Part shown: positions 48,034 through 56,905 of the stretch, piece by piece
Layout: each line of letters starts with the position of its first letter
Numbering within the stretch: the stretch's first letter is position 1
Origin: a virus
IMG/VR virus record: IMGVR_UViG_3300032323_001198
Span: 1-59,633 of that record
Length of the DNA stretch: 59,633 nucleotides
Reading direction: 5' to 3' (one strand)
Notes under the pieces: generated by a model
What the model saw: the letters and a program-made list of their open reading frames with translations, nothing else
The model's database searches: none
What the model was told of the DNA's origin: nothing
Translations under genes and position numbers: made by a program

Positions 48034-48035
48034 AA

Positions 48036-48119
48036 ATGGCAAAGAAATATTCACAGAAAACTCGAGCAGTAAGAGCCGCAAAACGTGCCCTTGGACAAAG
48101 ACGTACTAGGAGAAGTTAA
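48036..48119 (+). CDS. 27-residue, extremely basic microprotein
   Basis: ATG preceded by TAGGAG at the right distance opens 27 codons, ending one base pair short of iscU spacing (TAA 48117-48119, ATG 48122). The product has 12 Lys/Arg residues (MAKKYSQKTRAVRAAKR, then RRTRRS). Good initiation signals on both sides support translation. It may bind nucleic acid or simply couple translation to iscU. Confidence 0.6.
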   Translation: MAKKYSQKTRAVRAAKRALGQRRTRRS

Positions 48120-48121
48120 TT

Positions 48122-48508
48122 ATGGCATACAGCGATAAGGTCATTGACCATTATGAAAATCCACGTAACGTAGGGTCGTTCGACAAGAACGATACCAGCG
48201 TGGGTACTGGCATGGTTGGTGCTCCTGCTTGTGGTGATGTAATGAAATTGCAGATAAAGGTGGACGATGATACAGGTATTATTACAGATGCGAAATTTAA
48301 AACGTATGGCTGCGGATCGGCTATTGCGAGTTCGAGTCTTGTCACAGAGTGGGTCAAAGGTAAAACACTTGACGAAGCAGGATCAATCAAAAACTCCGAA
48401 ATTGCCACAGAACTAGCATTACCACCAGTTAAGATACATTGTTCAATTCTAGCAGAAGATGCTATCAAGGCGGCCGTAAATGATTACCGTAACAAGCACA
48501 GCCAGTAA
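48122..48508 (+). CDS. iscU: Fe-S cluster scaffold protein IscU
   Basis: A 128-residue IscU with its three cluster cysteines C37 (PACGD), C64 (GCGSAIASSS) and C107 (KIHCSIL), conserved D39, and the LPPVK chaperone-binding motif (100-104). It builds [2Fe-2S]/[4Fe-4S] clusters with sulfur from host IscS. CTAGGAGAAG precedes the ATG. The last 29 bases overlap iscA. The phage could use it to supply its many radical SAM enzymes. Confidence 0.95.
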   Translation: MAYSDKVIDHYENPRNVGSFDKNDTSVGTGMVGAPACGDVMKLQIKVDDDTGIITDAKFKTYGCGSAIASSSLVTEWVKGKTLDEAGSIKNSEIATELALPPVKIHCSILAEDAIKAAVNDYRNKHSQ

Positions 48509-48806
48509 TCAAATAGAAAAACTGCTGAAAAAAAGAGGCAAGGGCAAGGGTATTTCTATAGGCATAAGAACCACAGGCTGTTCTGGATTAGCCTACACCC
48601 TAGAATATCTAGACGACATAACAAATCTCGAACCCGGGTATACAAAGTTATTTGAAAAATTCTGCGTTTATATTAACGAAAGACATCTTCCTTATTTCAC
48701 AGAACTAGAAATAGATTATGTTAAAAACGGACTAAACGAAGGTTTTGAGTTCCGTAACTCTGCAGAAAAAGATCGCTGTGGCTGCGGAGAAAGTTTTAGA
48801 ATCTAA
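48480..48806 (+). CDS. iscA: A-type Fe-S carrier protein IscA
   Basis: A 108-residue A-type carrier with the three conserved cysteines C34 (TTGCSG), C100 and C102 (CGCGESF). It passes Fe-S clusters from the scaffold to target enzymes. Translationally coupled to iscU by a 29-base overlap. Full length. Its end overlaps the opposite zinc-ribbon gene by four bases. Confidence 0.93.
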   Translation: MITVTSTASNQIEKLLKKRGKGKGISIGIRTTGCSGLAYTLEYLDDITNLEPGYTKLFEKFCVYINERHLPYFTELEIDYVKNGLNEGFEFRNSAEKDRCGCGESFRI

Positions 48807-49090
48807 TGTTTGCCTACAGGCCAGTCTAGGCTGGCAGGCATATCCCATATAGTTTTACGCTCTGCACCTTTACTTTGAGCAAATCTTTTACTATCACAAT
48901 TAGAGCAACAGTGAAAGTAATTGTTACTTAATCTTCTATGATCTATATTTTTTAGATCTCTAGAAAATATCTCGTCGCAGTTGTCGCAGCGAAATTCCAC
49001 TACTATCTTTTCTCTCGAATAGCAATGTTCTACACCTAATTTACTGACCCTAGTGTATTGATTCTTAATTGTTTTTTTATTTAAGAACAT
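48803..49090 (-). CDS. zinc-ribbon-type small protein
   Basis: A 95-residue basic protein with FRCDNC and CCSNC forming a C-x2-C...C-x2-C zinc site separated by about 27 residues, including FSRDLKNIDHRRLS. Similar modules occur at the N-terminus of phage homing endonucleases and as stand-alone DNA-binding proteins; no HNH core is seen. A minus-strand GTAAATAC ends four bases from the ATG. Confidence 0.65.
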   Translation of the reverse strand: MFLNKKTIKNQYTRVSKLGVEHCYSREKIVVEFRCDNCDEIFSRDLKNIDHRRLSNNYFHCCSNCDSKRFAQSKGAERKTIWDMPASLDWPVGKH

Positions 49091-49093
49091 AAA

Positions 49094-49101
49094 GTATTTA
49101 C
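49094..49101 (-). promoter_or_regulatory. late-type promoter GTAAATAC
   Basis: Minus-strand motif just before the ATG at 49090. Confidence 0.5.
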
Positions 49102-49123
49102 ATTCGGCTTATAAAATTTATTG

Positions 49124-49131
49124 GTAAATAC
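49124..49131 (+). promoter_or_regulatory. late-type promoter GTAAATAC
   Basis: Plus-strand motif 28 bases before the giant fibre gene ATG at 49160, with ACTAGGG as the nearest ribosome-binding site candidate. Confidence 0.55.
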
Positions 49132-49159
49132 TAGTTGAAACCATTTACTAGGGTAAATT

Positions 49160-52100
49160 ATGGCACGTAAAATCATTGATATTGGTGTTGTCGGTAATGA
49201 CGGCACAGGCGATAGTATTCGCGATTCGTTTAGAAAAGTTAACGACAACTTTAGAGAACTGTATAGTTCGTTAGGTCTCGGAGAAAATTTAACCTTTATT
49301 GGGTTAGACGATACTCCGGGCTCTTATCAGGGACAGAATGACCCCGACACTGGCAACACTCCTGTAGTAACTATTAACAATAACGCCAGCGGGATACAAT
49401 TTAAAAAGATAATGGCTGGTTCTGGTATTGCTTTAGACTTTACTACAAATCCCAACGAAATAACTATTAGTTCTGAATTTTCACAGGTAGTGGGTGATTC
49501 TAGCCCTCAACTAGGCGGAGATCTTAGTGCTAGATCTGGTGGTCAACAACACAGAATAATAGACTTAGGTACAAATACATCGCCATTGTTGCCTGCATAT
49601 GAACACGAAGCAACTAGTAAAGGATATGTTGATACCAAGATCAGCAAGGCAGGAACTAATGCTATAGATCCTAGAACTGGTCAAAATGATACGTCATTTG
49701 GCGTAATGACTGGTCCGCTTATCTTAGCACGTGACCCTTTACCCGATGATGACACTGTTTACGACGGATTAATTGCTGCTACTAAGAGATATGTAGATAA
49801 TGCTGCGTTTGGTAGTTCAGTTAACTTATATGTTGCTACCAGTGGAGAAGACGAACGAATTGGTGTGTCTCCAGAAATACAAGGTCGAGCATTGGCTTAT
49901 GCTTACAGAAGTCTAGAAGCCGCTCTAAAACGAGCAGAAGAAATCATGCTCGAATCAAGATTAGAAATTGGACCTTATAAGAAAATATTAACCTATAACA
50001 ATGGGGTTAATGAATGTACACTAGAACTTATAGATGACGCTCCTAGTGCCGGGGCAGGATTTAGCGGTCAAGTATTAATGAGTGTAGATACTATCACTGT
50101 TAGTTATACTGGCGTTAACTACTTGCCTGGAGATATTATTACCCTAGCAGGCGGTACATTTATTGAACCTGCTAGATATGAAGTATTATCGACTACAGAT
50201 ACACCCGGCGGTGTATTAACAGTTAGACAGTTAAGTTCTGGGGTTTACACAACATTACCAGGATCAACATTAGTTGATACTACCAGCGATAGCGCAATCC
50301 CTCATCCCGATCTTGCTGACAGAGTAAAGTTTAATATCACTTACAAAGTAAACAACGTTCAAGTAATATCAGGCGGCACAGGTTACGGTTTGGTATCTGT
50401 GAGAATTGTAGGTGGTGGCGGAAGTGGATCTTTTGGTACTGCTGACGTAAATGGTGGAATAGTACAGAGTATTACTATCACTGACCAAGGTTCTGGATTT
50501 GTTAGTTTACCTGTGGTGCAAGTTAGTTTGCCTAGATTTTATCTTAAAACTGAAGGACAGCGTACAGACTTTACAGGAGATGTGTTAACTAGCACACCCG
50601 AAGCAGTTAGAACTAGAGATCTTAGAGAAGGTCTATTTCTTCGTGGTGAAACTTCCGGAGCATTGGCTCAAATTCTTTCGCACAGCGGAGAACTAGACAG
50701 CGGTGGAAGAGAAATATTTGACGTCGATATTAAGTTTGGTGCGTTTGAAATTGGTGAAGTTATTGCCTACGGCGACGTGGCTAGAGATACAAACATTACT
50801 GTTTTAGTTGAAAGTGGCATATACTACGAAAACTTACCGTTACGTGTGCCTATTAATACTTCTATTGTTGGTGACGAATTTAGAAGATGCATTGTAAGAC
50901 CTAAACCCGGCATAAGTTCTAGTCCATGGGCGTTTTTAAAATTCCGCAGAGACCTTACTATAGGTGAAGAAGGTATTGATCAGATCACTATTGCGGACAG
51001 ATTATTTGGTTGGCACTATCTAACCGATTCATCTCAGCCAGTTTATCCATTAATTAATAACAAAGGTTTCTACAGATCAGCAGCACAACTATTAGTACTG
51101 AACAGGTTCTTCTTACAAAAAGAGGTAGTAGGTTGGATTCAAAATCAAATCACAAATAACATTGCTCCGTTCACTAGTTCATTTACATATTCCTCTTCTA
51201 CTTGTGAAAGAGATGTCGGCCTGCTAATAGATGCCATGGTGTTTGATCTTCGCTACGGTAGTTCAGATCGAACAGTTAGTGCTGCGCTAAAATATTATTC
51301 TAACGCTAGTGGACTAATAGCCATTGGTGCTCAATTAGACGAAACTAAAGCAGCCATACGCAGATTAGGTGTGTTGGCGCAGGCTGTGATTCGAAATGTT
51401 GAAATTACAGAAAGATATCAACAGACATTCCCTCAGATCGTTGACGGTGCCTACATTGCAGAAACTGGTGCAGGCGGAACATCATTTAACATCAACGGAG
51501 CATCAATATCTGATCCTGTTGTAATTACAACGTTGGCCACACACGGATTGATCAACGGAGATAATATTATTATCGACGATGTTGGAGGAATGACTGAGAT
51601 TAACGGCAATGATTATTTTGTTTCAGTACTAACTCCTAATGCATTTAGATTGTATAATGACTCGGGGCTAACCGACGGCGTTGACGGAACTAACTTTAGT
51701 TCTTATACCACTGGCGGTACTGCTTATAACAATGGCGGTGTAATTGGTGCATTGATCAATGTTATCATTGATGTTATAGACGAATCCGGTCCCGGTCTAG
51801 GTAGTGTAAACACTCCTAAAAACAACGACCAAATGGATGTATTCCTATGTAATGATGCTGTGCGATTCCAGGCCATAACTTGTCAGGGCCATGGCGGATT
51901 CTTTATGGTATTAGATCCCGCAGGTCAAATTCTTGCCAAGTCACCGTATGCTCAAGAATGCGCATCATTCTCTAAGAGTACAGGTAGACAAACATTTGCT
52001 GGTGGACAGTTCATTGACGGCTTTACTGGTAACATAAAATTTGAATTATTAGGAAAAAGAGAACTAGGAGTATCAGGAATGATCTCCGGTCGTCAATACA

Positions 52101-55100
52101 CTATTAAGACTGTAGGGACCACTAACTTTACCGCACTAGGTGCTACTGACAACAACCTAGGTACAGTGTTTAGATACAACGGTGTATTAACATCCGGCAC
52201 TGGCATTGTTGAAGATAACAGTTTCTTGTATGTGTCAGGATTAGATAGATTTCCTCAATTACCAGCGTCTTTCATTGTTGCAGACACAGTTTATCGAATT
52301 AACTACGTAAGAGATTATACATTTAGTGTAACAGGCTCTACAGCATCCTTTGTATTAGACGAAGCCACTCCGTGGCCGTTTGGGGTCTTTTCTTATGATG
52401 AATCAATATGCTTCCGAGATGTTGGATTGATCATAGACAGTTTGAGTTATGATATAGTCTTTAGTACAAACTATAATCAAAGAAAAGCAGGTCTAACTTA
52501 TCGACAGGCGAATGCGCAGGTAGTTATCGATGACCAACTTGAACTTACAGCCAGAGCCATTTCGCTGGCCCACGATCTAGCCATAGAAGCACTATCTGGT
52601 TATCCTGCGGCTCAATCAGTTGCCGAAACTAGCCAATTGGTTTTAGATAATATTATACGAAATGGTGTAACTTTTGCTCCAACTCTAAGTTTTACTAGCC
52701 CGCCGGGATTGCCATCTAATCGTGTTAATGCTAAAGGATTGTTAATCCCAAACATAGATTACATTATTGACGAAACTGTAGGTTGGATAGCCTCACAAGT
52801 TGCATCTAATATTTCACCATTTAGTACTTCCTATACCTATGGGCAAGATAGATTTAGAAGCAATTTACAATATCACATCGAAGCATTAATATATGACATA
52901 ACTTATGGCGGAAATAGTCAAACTAGATTAGAAGGTATAAGATATTGGGACGGAGTAGGTTCTGCAGTTTCATTGCAGATTCCTGCAGGTGAACAAGCAC
53001 AAACAGCAGCAGCACTCAATTACGCAAGATATCTAATTAAGCAGGTAATATTAAATTTACCACCTGCTGTGTCTTACAGTGCAACTCCAAGAATCACAGG
53101 TACAGCCAGTGATATAACTATACAGAATGAAATTGAAGTATTGTTTGCAGAAATCAGTTATGTTTTAGTTAATGGTGTTTCTGTTGCAGCCACAGAGGTG
53201 TTACCAGATCTCAATGCCTATGCATATTCAACATCATTAAAAACTGCCAGAACTACTTTATTGGCAGAAAAACTTGACATCCAAAATGGTGTTATAGATT
53301 TTGTAGATGCAAATGCTAATATCTACGAAGTGCTGATGCCAGGTAACAGAAGTATGTTAGGCAACGACTTCACACAAATTAACGATCTTGGATACGGTGT
53401 TGTTACTACCAACGGTGGTTTGGCTGAAGAAGTTTCGATGTTCACATACTACTGCCATATTTCCTATTACGCAGTAAATGGTGGTCAGATTAGATCAGTG
53501 GGTGGATCTAGTGCGCACGGTAATTTTGCTTTAGTTGCTGAAGGTGCAGATCCGTTAGAAGTTCCAACTCCTGTTACATTATATCACGAACTGGCACAAG
53601 GTGCAACAGTATATGCTCCAAGTCCTACTTATTTTAATTCGCTCAACGGATTAATTCTTTACGTTAACAATTATTCATATGCGCCGTTGGATCGAGGAGA
53701 ACTCGAAGTCGATCACGGTTTAGGTTCTATATATAGATATCCTATTGCTACTGCAGAGACCGGAGGAGATTTGCCTGCAGGAGTTTGTAAATTAAGTTTA
53801 CAAAGTTCTGAAGGTGCAGGCATTGAGGGATTGGCTGCTGTTATTGCCGATGGTTCTTTAGTAACCATTCGTCAAGGAACACAAACAGTATTAACTGGTG
53901 ATGTTGTAGACGTTGCTGTTAGACCGTCCACTGGTATGGTGTTAAGAGAATCACCTACTGTTTATCGTATTCTACAATTTGATGAATATCAGGATCCTGC
54001 TGGTTCAAGAACATTTACAATTAATATCGGTAGCCCTGCAGTAATTACTAGAGCGTCTCATGGGCTGCAACCAGATTATCAAATCAGTTTAGTTACTACA
54101 GGATCATTACCAACAGGTGTTAATCAGGTTTCTATCTATTATGTTCTAGCAGACGGATTTACTGCTAACAGTTTTAGAATATCTGAAACCAAACGAGGTA
54201 CTCCGATCAGTACCTCAGGAACACAGTCCGGAGTACACAGTTATTTCGTAGAAGGTCTAGCAAGAACCACGCTACGTGAAAACTATAACTATGTTGATTT
54301 GTCTATTTGGCCTTCACAACCGTATCTTATCAGTTCACAGATCTGTACTGTTTCAATTGCTAGTCCAGCAGTGGTGACATTGGCCGGGCATGGATTTATA
54401 GCCAATGATGTAGTAAGATTTGAAACTAATGGATCGTTGCCGTCTGGAATTATTTCAGGTGCCCATTATTTTGTTAAAACTGTGTTAGATCCTAATACAT
54501 TTACTGTTACTAGAGAGTCTATTTCAGGTTCAGTGGCTATAGATACCACTGGTTCACAAAGCGGTACCCATAGTGTTGGCAGAGTTGTTGGTACAGGTCG
54601 AGGATCTTCAAGAAATGCCAGCACATTAACATCTTCACACAACGGAATACAATACGAGATCTTAACCACTGGTACATTTGACTTTACTCTAATAGGTGCG
54701 TCATCGAATACAGTTGGTCAAATATTCACTAAAACTGGAACAGCATCTACCGGAACTGGTACATTAAGAGAAGTTGGTAATTCTACATTTGCTGTTGTGC
54801 CATTAGGTGGCGATGAAAAAGAAAGAGTTCTTAATAGTCTATTAATATGGAAAGGTATTGAATATGAAATTGTAGCCTATAATGACGAGAATATTACTGG
54901 TCAGGCTTATGCTACAATTACACTAAATCAACGTTTAGTTGATAGTGTGATTTATTTCACTGCATTACCTTCCCTTAAATCCGCCGTACCTAAAGATGAA
55001 CCCGGTACACTAACCATACGTATTGGTTTGACAAGGGTTACATCTCATGACTTGTTAGACATTGGTACAGGTTCATATGCTGACACAAACTATCCAAATG

Positions 55101-56905
55101 AAATATTTGGACCTCCGGTTAACGCATATAACCCCGGTCAAGAAGTACAAGAACGTGGAGTGGGTCGTGTATTCTATGTGACCACTGACCAATTTGGTAA
55201 CTTCTCAGTAGGTCCTTATTTTAGAGTTGACCAAGGTACTGGTACAGTTACTTTTGCTGCTTCTATTGCATTAAGTAATCTAGATGGTTTAGGTTTCAAA
55301 CGAGGCGTTCCTATCAGTGAATTCTCTACTGATTCTGGAATGTCTGACAATGCCACTGACAGTGTGCCAACAGAAAATGCCACTAGAACTTATATAGATA
55401 GACGTTTGGGTATTTCGCATACTGGGGCTATAATACCAAATACTACATTAATTCCGTCTATATCAGGCGGCTTTATGAGTTTAGATGGTCAGTTGTCCAT
55501 GAAGGCTAACATGGACATTGGTGATTTCAAAATTACCAATGTAGGTGATGCAACTACTCCTAAAGATGCAATTAATTTAAGAAGCATGACGTTTGCAAAC
55601 TTCCAAGATGCTGATTTAAGCAATGTGAAGGCTGCGGACATATTAACGTTTACAGGTGCTGGTAATATTGTACAAAACTCTACAGTAGTCGGAGATATTA
55701 GTTTTAATATTGATAGTACTGCTAATACTGTAGATGCACAGATTGTTCCTGGAGTAATAACCAATACTGATATCAATGCAGCGGCGGCTATAGTTCAAAG
55801 CAAACTGTCTATGACTGCTGCTTCGACTAGAGCCAATGCCACCGGTATTACACAGGCAGATCGAGGATTATCTAGTTTTGACGATGCACAATTCACTGCC
55901 ACAAATGGCTGGATTACTGTTAAAAATAATGGACTGACTTTAGATAAACTAGCACAGATCGCTACTAAAACTGTAGTTGGTAATGCATCGTTGGCTGCTG
56001 CCGATCCAGCAGCCGTAGCATTTACTACTGTGGTCAATGATGGCGGTGCTGTTAAGAAATCACAGTACAATACAGGCACTGGTTATCTACGTAGAATTGG
56101 TTTTACTGCTACCCAAGACACTGATTACACTGTGGTAGACGAAGCGTCTGCCAACGTGATCAGCACATTGGTCAAGCGTGACAGCAACGGAGACTTTGGC
56201 GCTAGAAATGTCAGTGTTGAAAGACTGTTAGTTGATACTAAGATAGTGCTAGATACCACAACTAGTGCTACTGGCGGATATACTCAAGTTCACGGTTTCA
56301 ACAGTCAGGTTGGTATATTAATCGGTGACGGTTCGCTGGCCACTGACAAGAGAAACTTTTATGACAATGACGGTCATACTTTCCGTACACAGAATGGTCT
56401 AAGCAATGCTCCTATTGTGTGTTCATCTGTAACTGCTACTACATTAACTACTGGTGGTACTACTACTGTAGGTAATATTACTGGCGACTGGCGCTTAGGT
56501 GCTGGAAGTAAATGGCAGGCTACCTATGCAGACTTGGCCGAATATTACGAAGGCGATAAGATCTACGAAGTCGGAACAGTGTTAATTTTTGGAGGAGAGC
56601 GAGAAGTTACTACTGGAACCATTCGTGGAGATCATCGTGTGGCAGGTGTTGTATCAGAACATGCTGCATTCATCATGAATGAGGGCTGCCAAGGAAACAA
56701 AGTTCTTATAGCATTACAAGGGCGTGTTCCTGCTCGAGTCGTAGGAAAAATTAAAAAGGGAGACCTAATTATCACTTCAGGAATTCCAGGAGTTGGTGTT
56801 TCAGCAAGCGGCGAGGCTCGCGCTGGAACAATCATAGGTAAAGCATTAGTAGACTATGATTCAGATCACATTGGCACTATTGAAGTGGCCGTAGGAAGAA
56901 CATAA
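49160..56905 (+). CDS. giant tail fibre / virion structural protein
   Basis: A 2581-residue protein. Residues 1-40 (GNDGTGDSIRDSFRKVNDNFRELY) are an adaptor-like module shared with the next two genes. The middle contains three diverged RDVGLxIDxxxYDxxYG blocks and three modules of the type DPVVITT...HGL...GD (near 785, 1630 and 1730), as seen in many phage fibre proteins. The end (TYADLAEYYEGDKIYEVGTVLIFGGE, then GVVSEHAAFIMN) resembles the C-terminal domain of marine T4-like fibres, possibly a chaperone or self-cleaving peptidase-type domain. It is probably the long host-contact fibre. Confidence 0.85.
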   Translation: MARKIIDIGVVGNDGTGDSIRDSFRKVNDNFRELYSSLGLGENLTFIGLDDTPGSYQGQNDPDTGNTPVVTINNNASGIQFKKIMAGSGIALDFTTNPNEITISSEFSQVVGDSSPQLGGDLSARSGGQQHRIIDLGTNTSPLLPAYEHEATSKGYVDTKISKAGTNAIDPRTGQNDTSFGVMTGPLILARDPLPDDDTVYDGLIAATKRYVDNAAFGSSVNLYVATSGEDERIGVSPEIQGRALAYAYRSLEAALKRAEEIMLESRLEIGPYKKILTYNNGVNECTLELIDDAPSAGAGFSGQVLMSVDTITVSYTGVNYLPGDIITLAGGTFIEPARYEVLSTTDTPGGVLTVRQLSSGVYTTLPGSTLVDTTSDSAIPHPDLADRVKFNITYKVNNVQVISGGTGYGLVSVRIVGGGGSGSFGTADVNGGIVQSITITDQGSGFVSLPVVQVSLPRFYLKTEGQRTDFTGDVLTSTPEAVRTRDLREGLFLRGETSGALAQILSHSGELDSGGREIFDVDIKFGAFEIGEVIAYGDVARDTNITVLVESGIYYENLPLRVPINTSIVGDEFRRCIVRPKPGISSSPWAFLKFRRDLTIGEEGIDQITIADRLFGWHYLTDSSQPVYPLINNKGFYRSAAQLLVLNRFFLQKEVVGWIQNQITNNIAPFTSSFTYSSSTCERDVGLLIDAMVFDLRYGSSDRTVSAALKYYSNASGLIAIGAQLDETKAAIRRLGVLAQAVIRNVEITERYQQTFPQIVDGAYIAETGAGGTSFNINGASISDPVVITTLATHGLINGDNIIIDDVGGMTEINGNDYFVSVLTPNAFRLYNDSGLTDGVDGTNFSSYTTGGTAYNNGGVIGALINVIIDVIDESGPGLGSVNTPKNNDQMDVFLCNDAVRFQAITCQGHGGFFMVLDPAGQILAKSPYAQECASFSKSTGRQTFAGGQFIDGFTGNIKFELLGKRELGVSGMISGRQYTIKTVGTTNFTALGATDNNLGTVFRYNGVLTSGTGIVEDNSFLYVSGLDRFPQLPASFIVADTVYRINYVRDYTFSVTGSTASFVLDEATPWPFGVFSYDESICFRDVGLIIDSLSYDIVFSTNYNQRKAGLTYRQANAQVVIDDQLELTARAISLAHDLAIEALSGYPAAQSVAETSQLVLDNIIRNGVTFAPTLSFTSPPGLPSNRVNAKGLLIPNIDYIIDETVGWIASQVASNISPFSTSYTYGQDRFRSNLQYHIEALIYDITYGGNSQTRLEGIRYWDGVGSAVSLQIPAGEQAQTAAALNYARYLIKQVILNLPPAVSYSATPRITGTASDITIQNEIEVLFAEISYVLVNGVSVAATEVLPDLNAYAYSTSLKTARTTLLAEKLDIQNGVIDFVDANANIYEVLMPGNRSMLGNDFTQINDLGYGVVTTNGGLAEEVSMFTYYCHISYYAVNGGQIRSVGGSSAHGNFALVAEGADPLEVPTPVTLYHELAQGATVYAPSPTYFNSLNGLILYVNNYSYAPLDRGELEVDHGLGSIYRYPIATAETGGDLPAGVCKLSLQSSEGAGIEGLAAVIADGSLVTIRQGTQTVLTGDVVDVAVRPSTGMVLRESPTVYRILQFDEYQDPAGSRTFTINIGSPAVITRASHGLQPDYQISLVTTGSLPTGVNQVSIYYVLADGFTANSFRISETKRGTPISTSGTQSGVHSYFVEGLARTTLRENYNYVDLSIWPSQPYLISSQICTVSIASPAVVTLAGHGFIANDVVRFETNGSLPSGIISGAHYFVKTVLDPNTFTVTRESISGSVAIDTTGSQSGTHSVGRVVGTGRGSSRNASTLTSSHNGIQYEILTTGTFDFTLIGASSNTVGQIFTKTGTASTGTGTLREVGNSTFAVVPLGGDEKERVLNSLLIWKGIEYEIVAYNDENITGQAYATITLNQRLVDSVIYFTALPSLKSAVPKDEPGTLTIRIGLTRVTSHDLLDIGTGSYADTNYPNEIFGPPVNAYNPGQEVQERGVGRVFYVTTDQFGNFSVGPYFRVDQGTGTVTFAASIALSNLDGLGFKRGVPISEFSTDSGMSDNATDSVPTENATRTYIDRRLGISHTGAIIPNTTLIPSISGGFMSLDGQLSMKANMDIGDFKITNVGDATTPKDAINLRSMTFANFQDADLSNVKAADILTFTGAGNIVQNSTVVGDISFNIDSTANTVDAQIVPGVITNTDINAAAAIVQSKLSMTAASTRANATGITQADRGLSSFDDAQFTATNGWITVKNNGLTLDKLAQIATKTVVGNASLAAADPAAVAFTTVVNDGGAVKKSQYNTGTGYLRRIGFTATQDTDYTVVDEASANVISTLVKRDSNGDFGARNVSVERLLVDTKIVLDTTTSATGGYTQVHGFNSQVGILIGDGSLATDKRNFYDNDGHTFRTQNGLSNAPIVCSSVTATTLTTGGTTTVGNITGDWRLGAGSKWQATYADLAEYYEGDKIYEVGTVLIFGGEREVTTGTIRGDHRVAGVVSEHAAFIMNEGCQGNKVLIALQGRVPARVVGKIKKGDLIITSGIPGVGVSASGEARAGTIIGKALVDYDSDHIGTIEVAVGRT

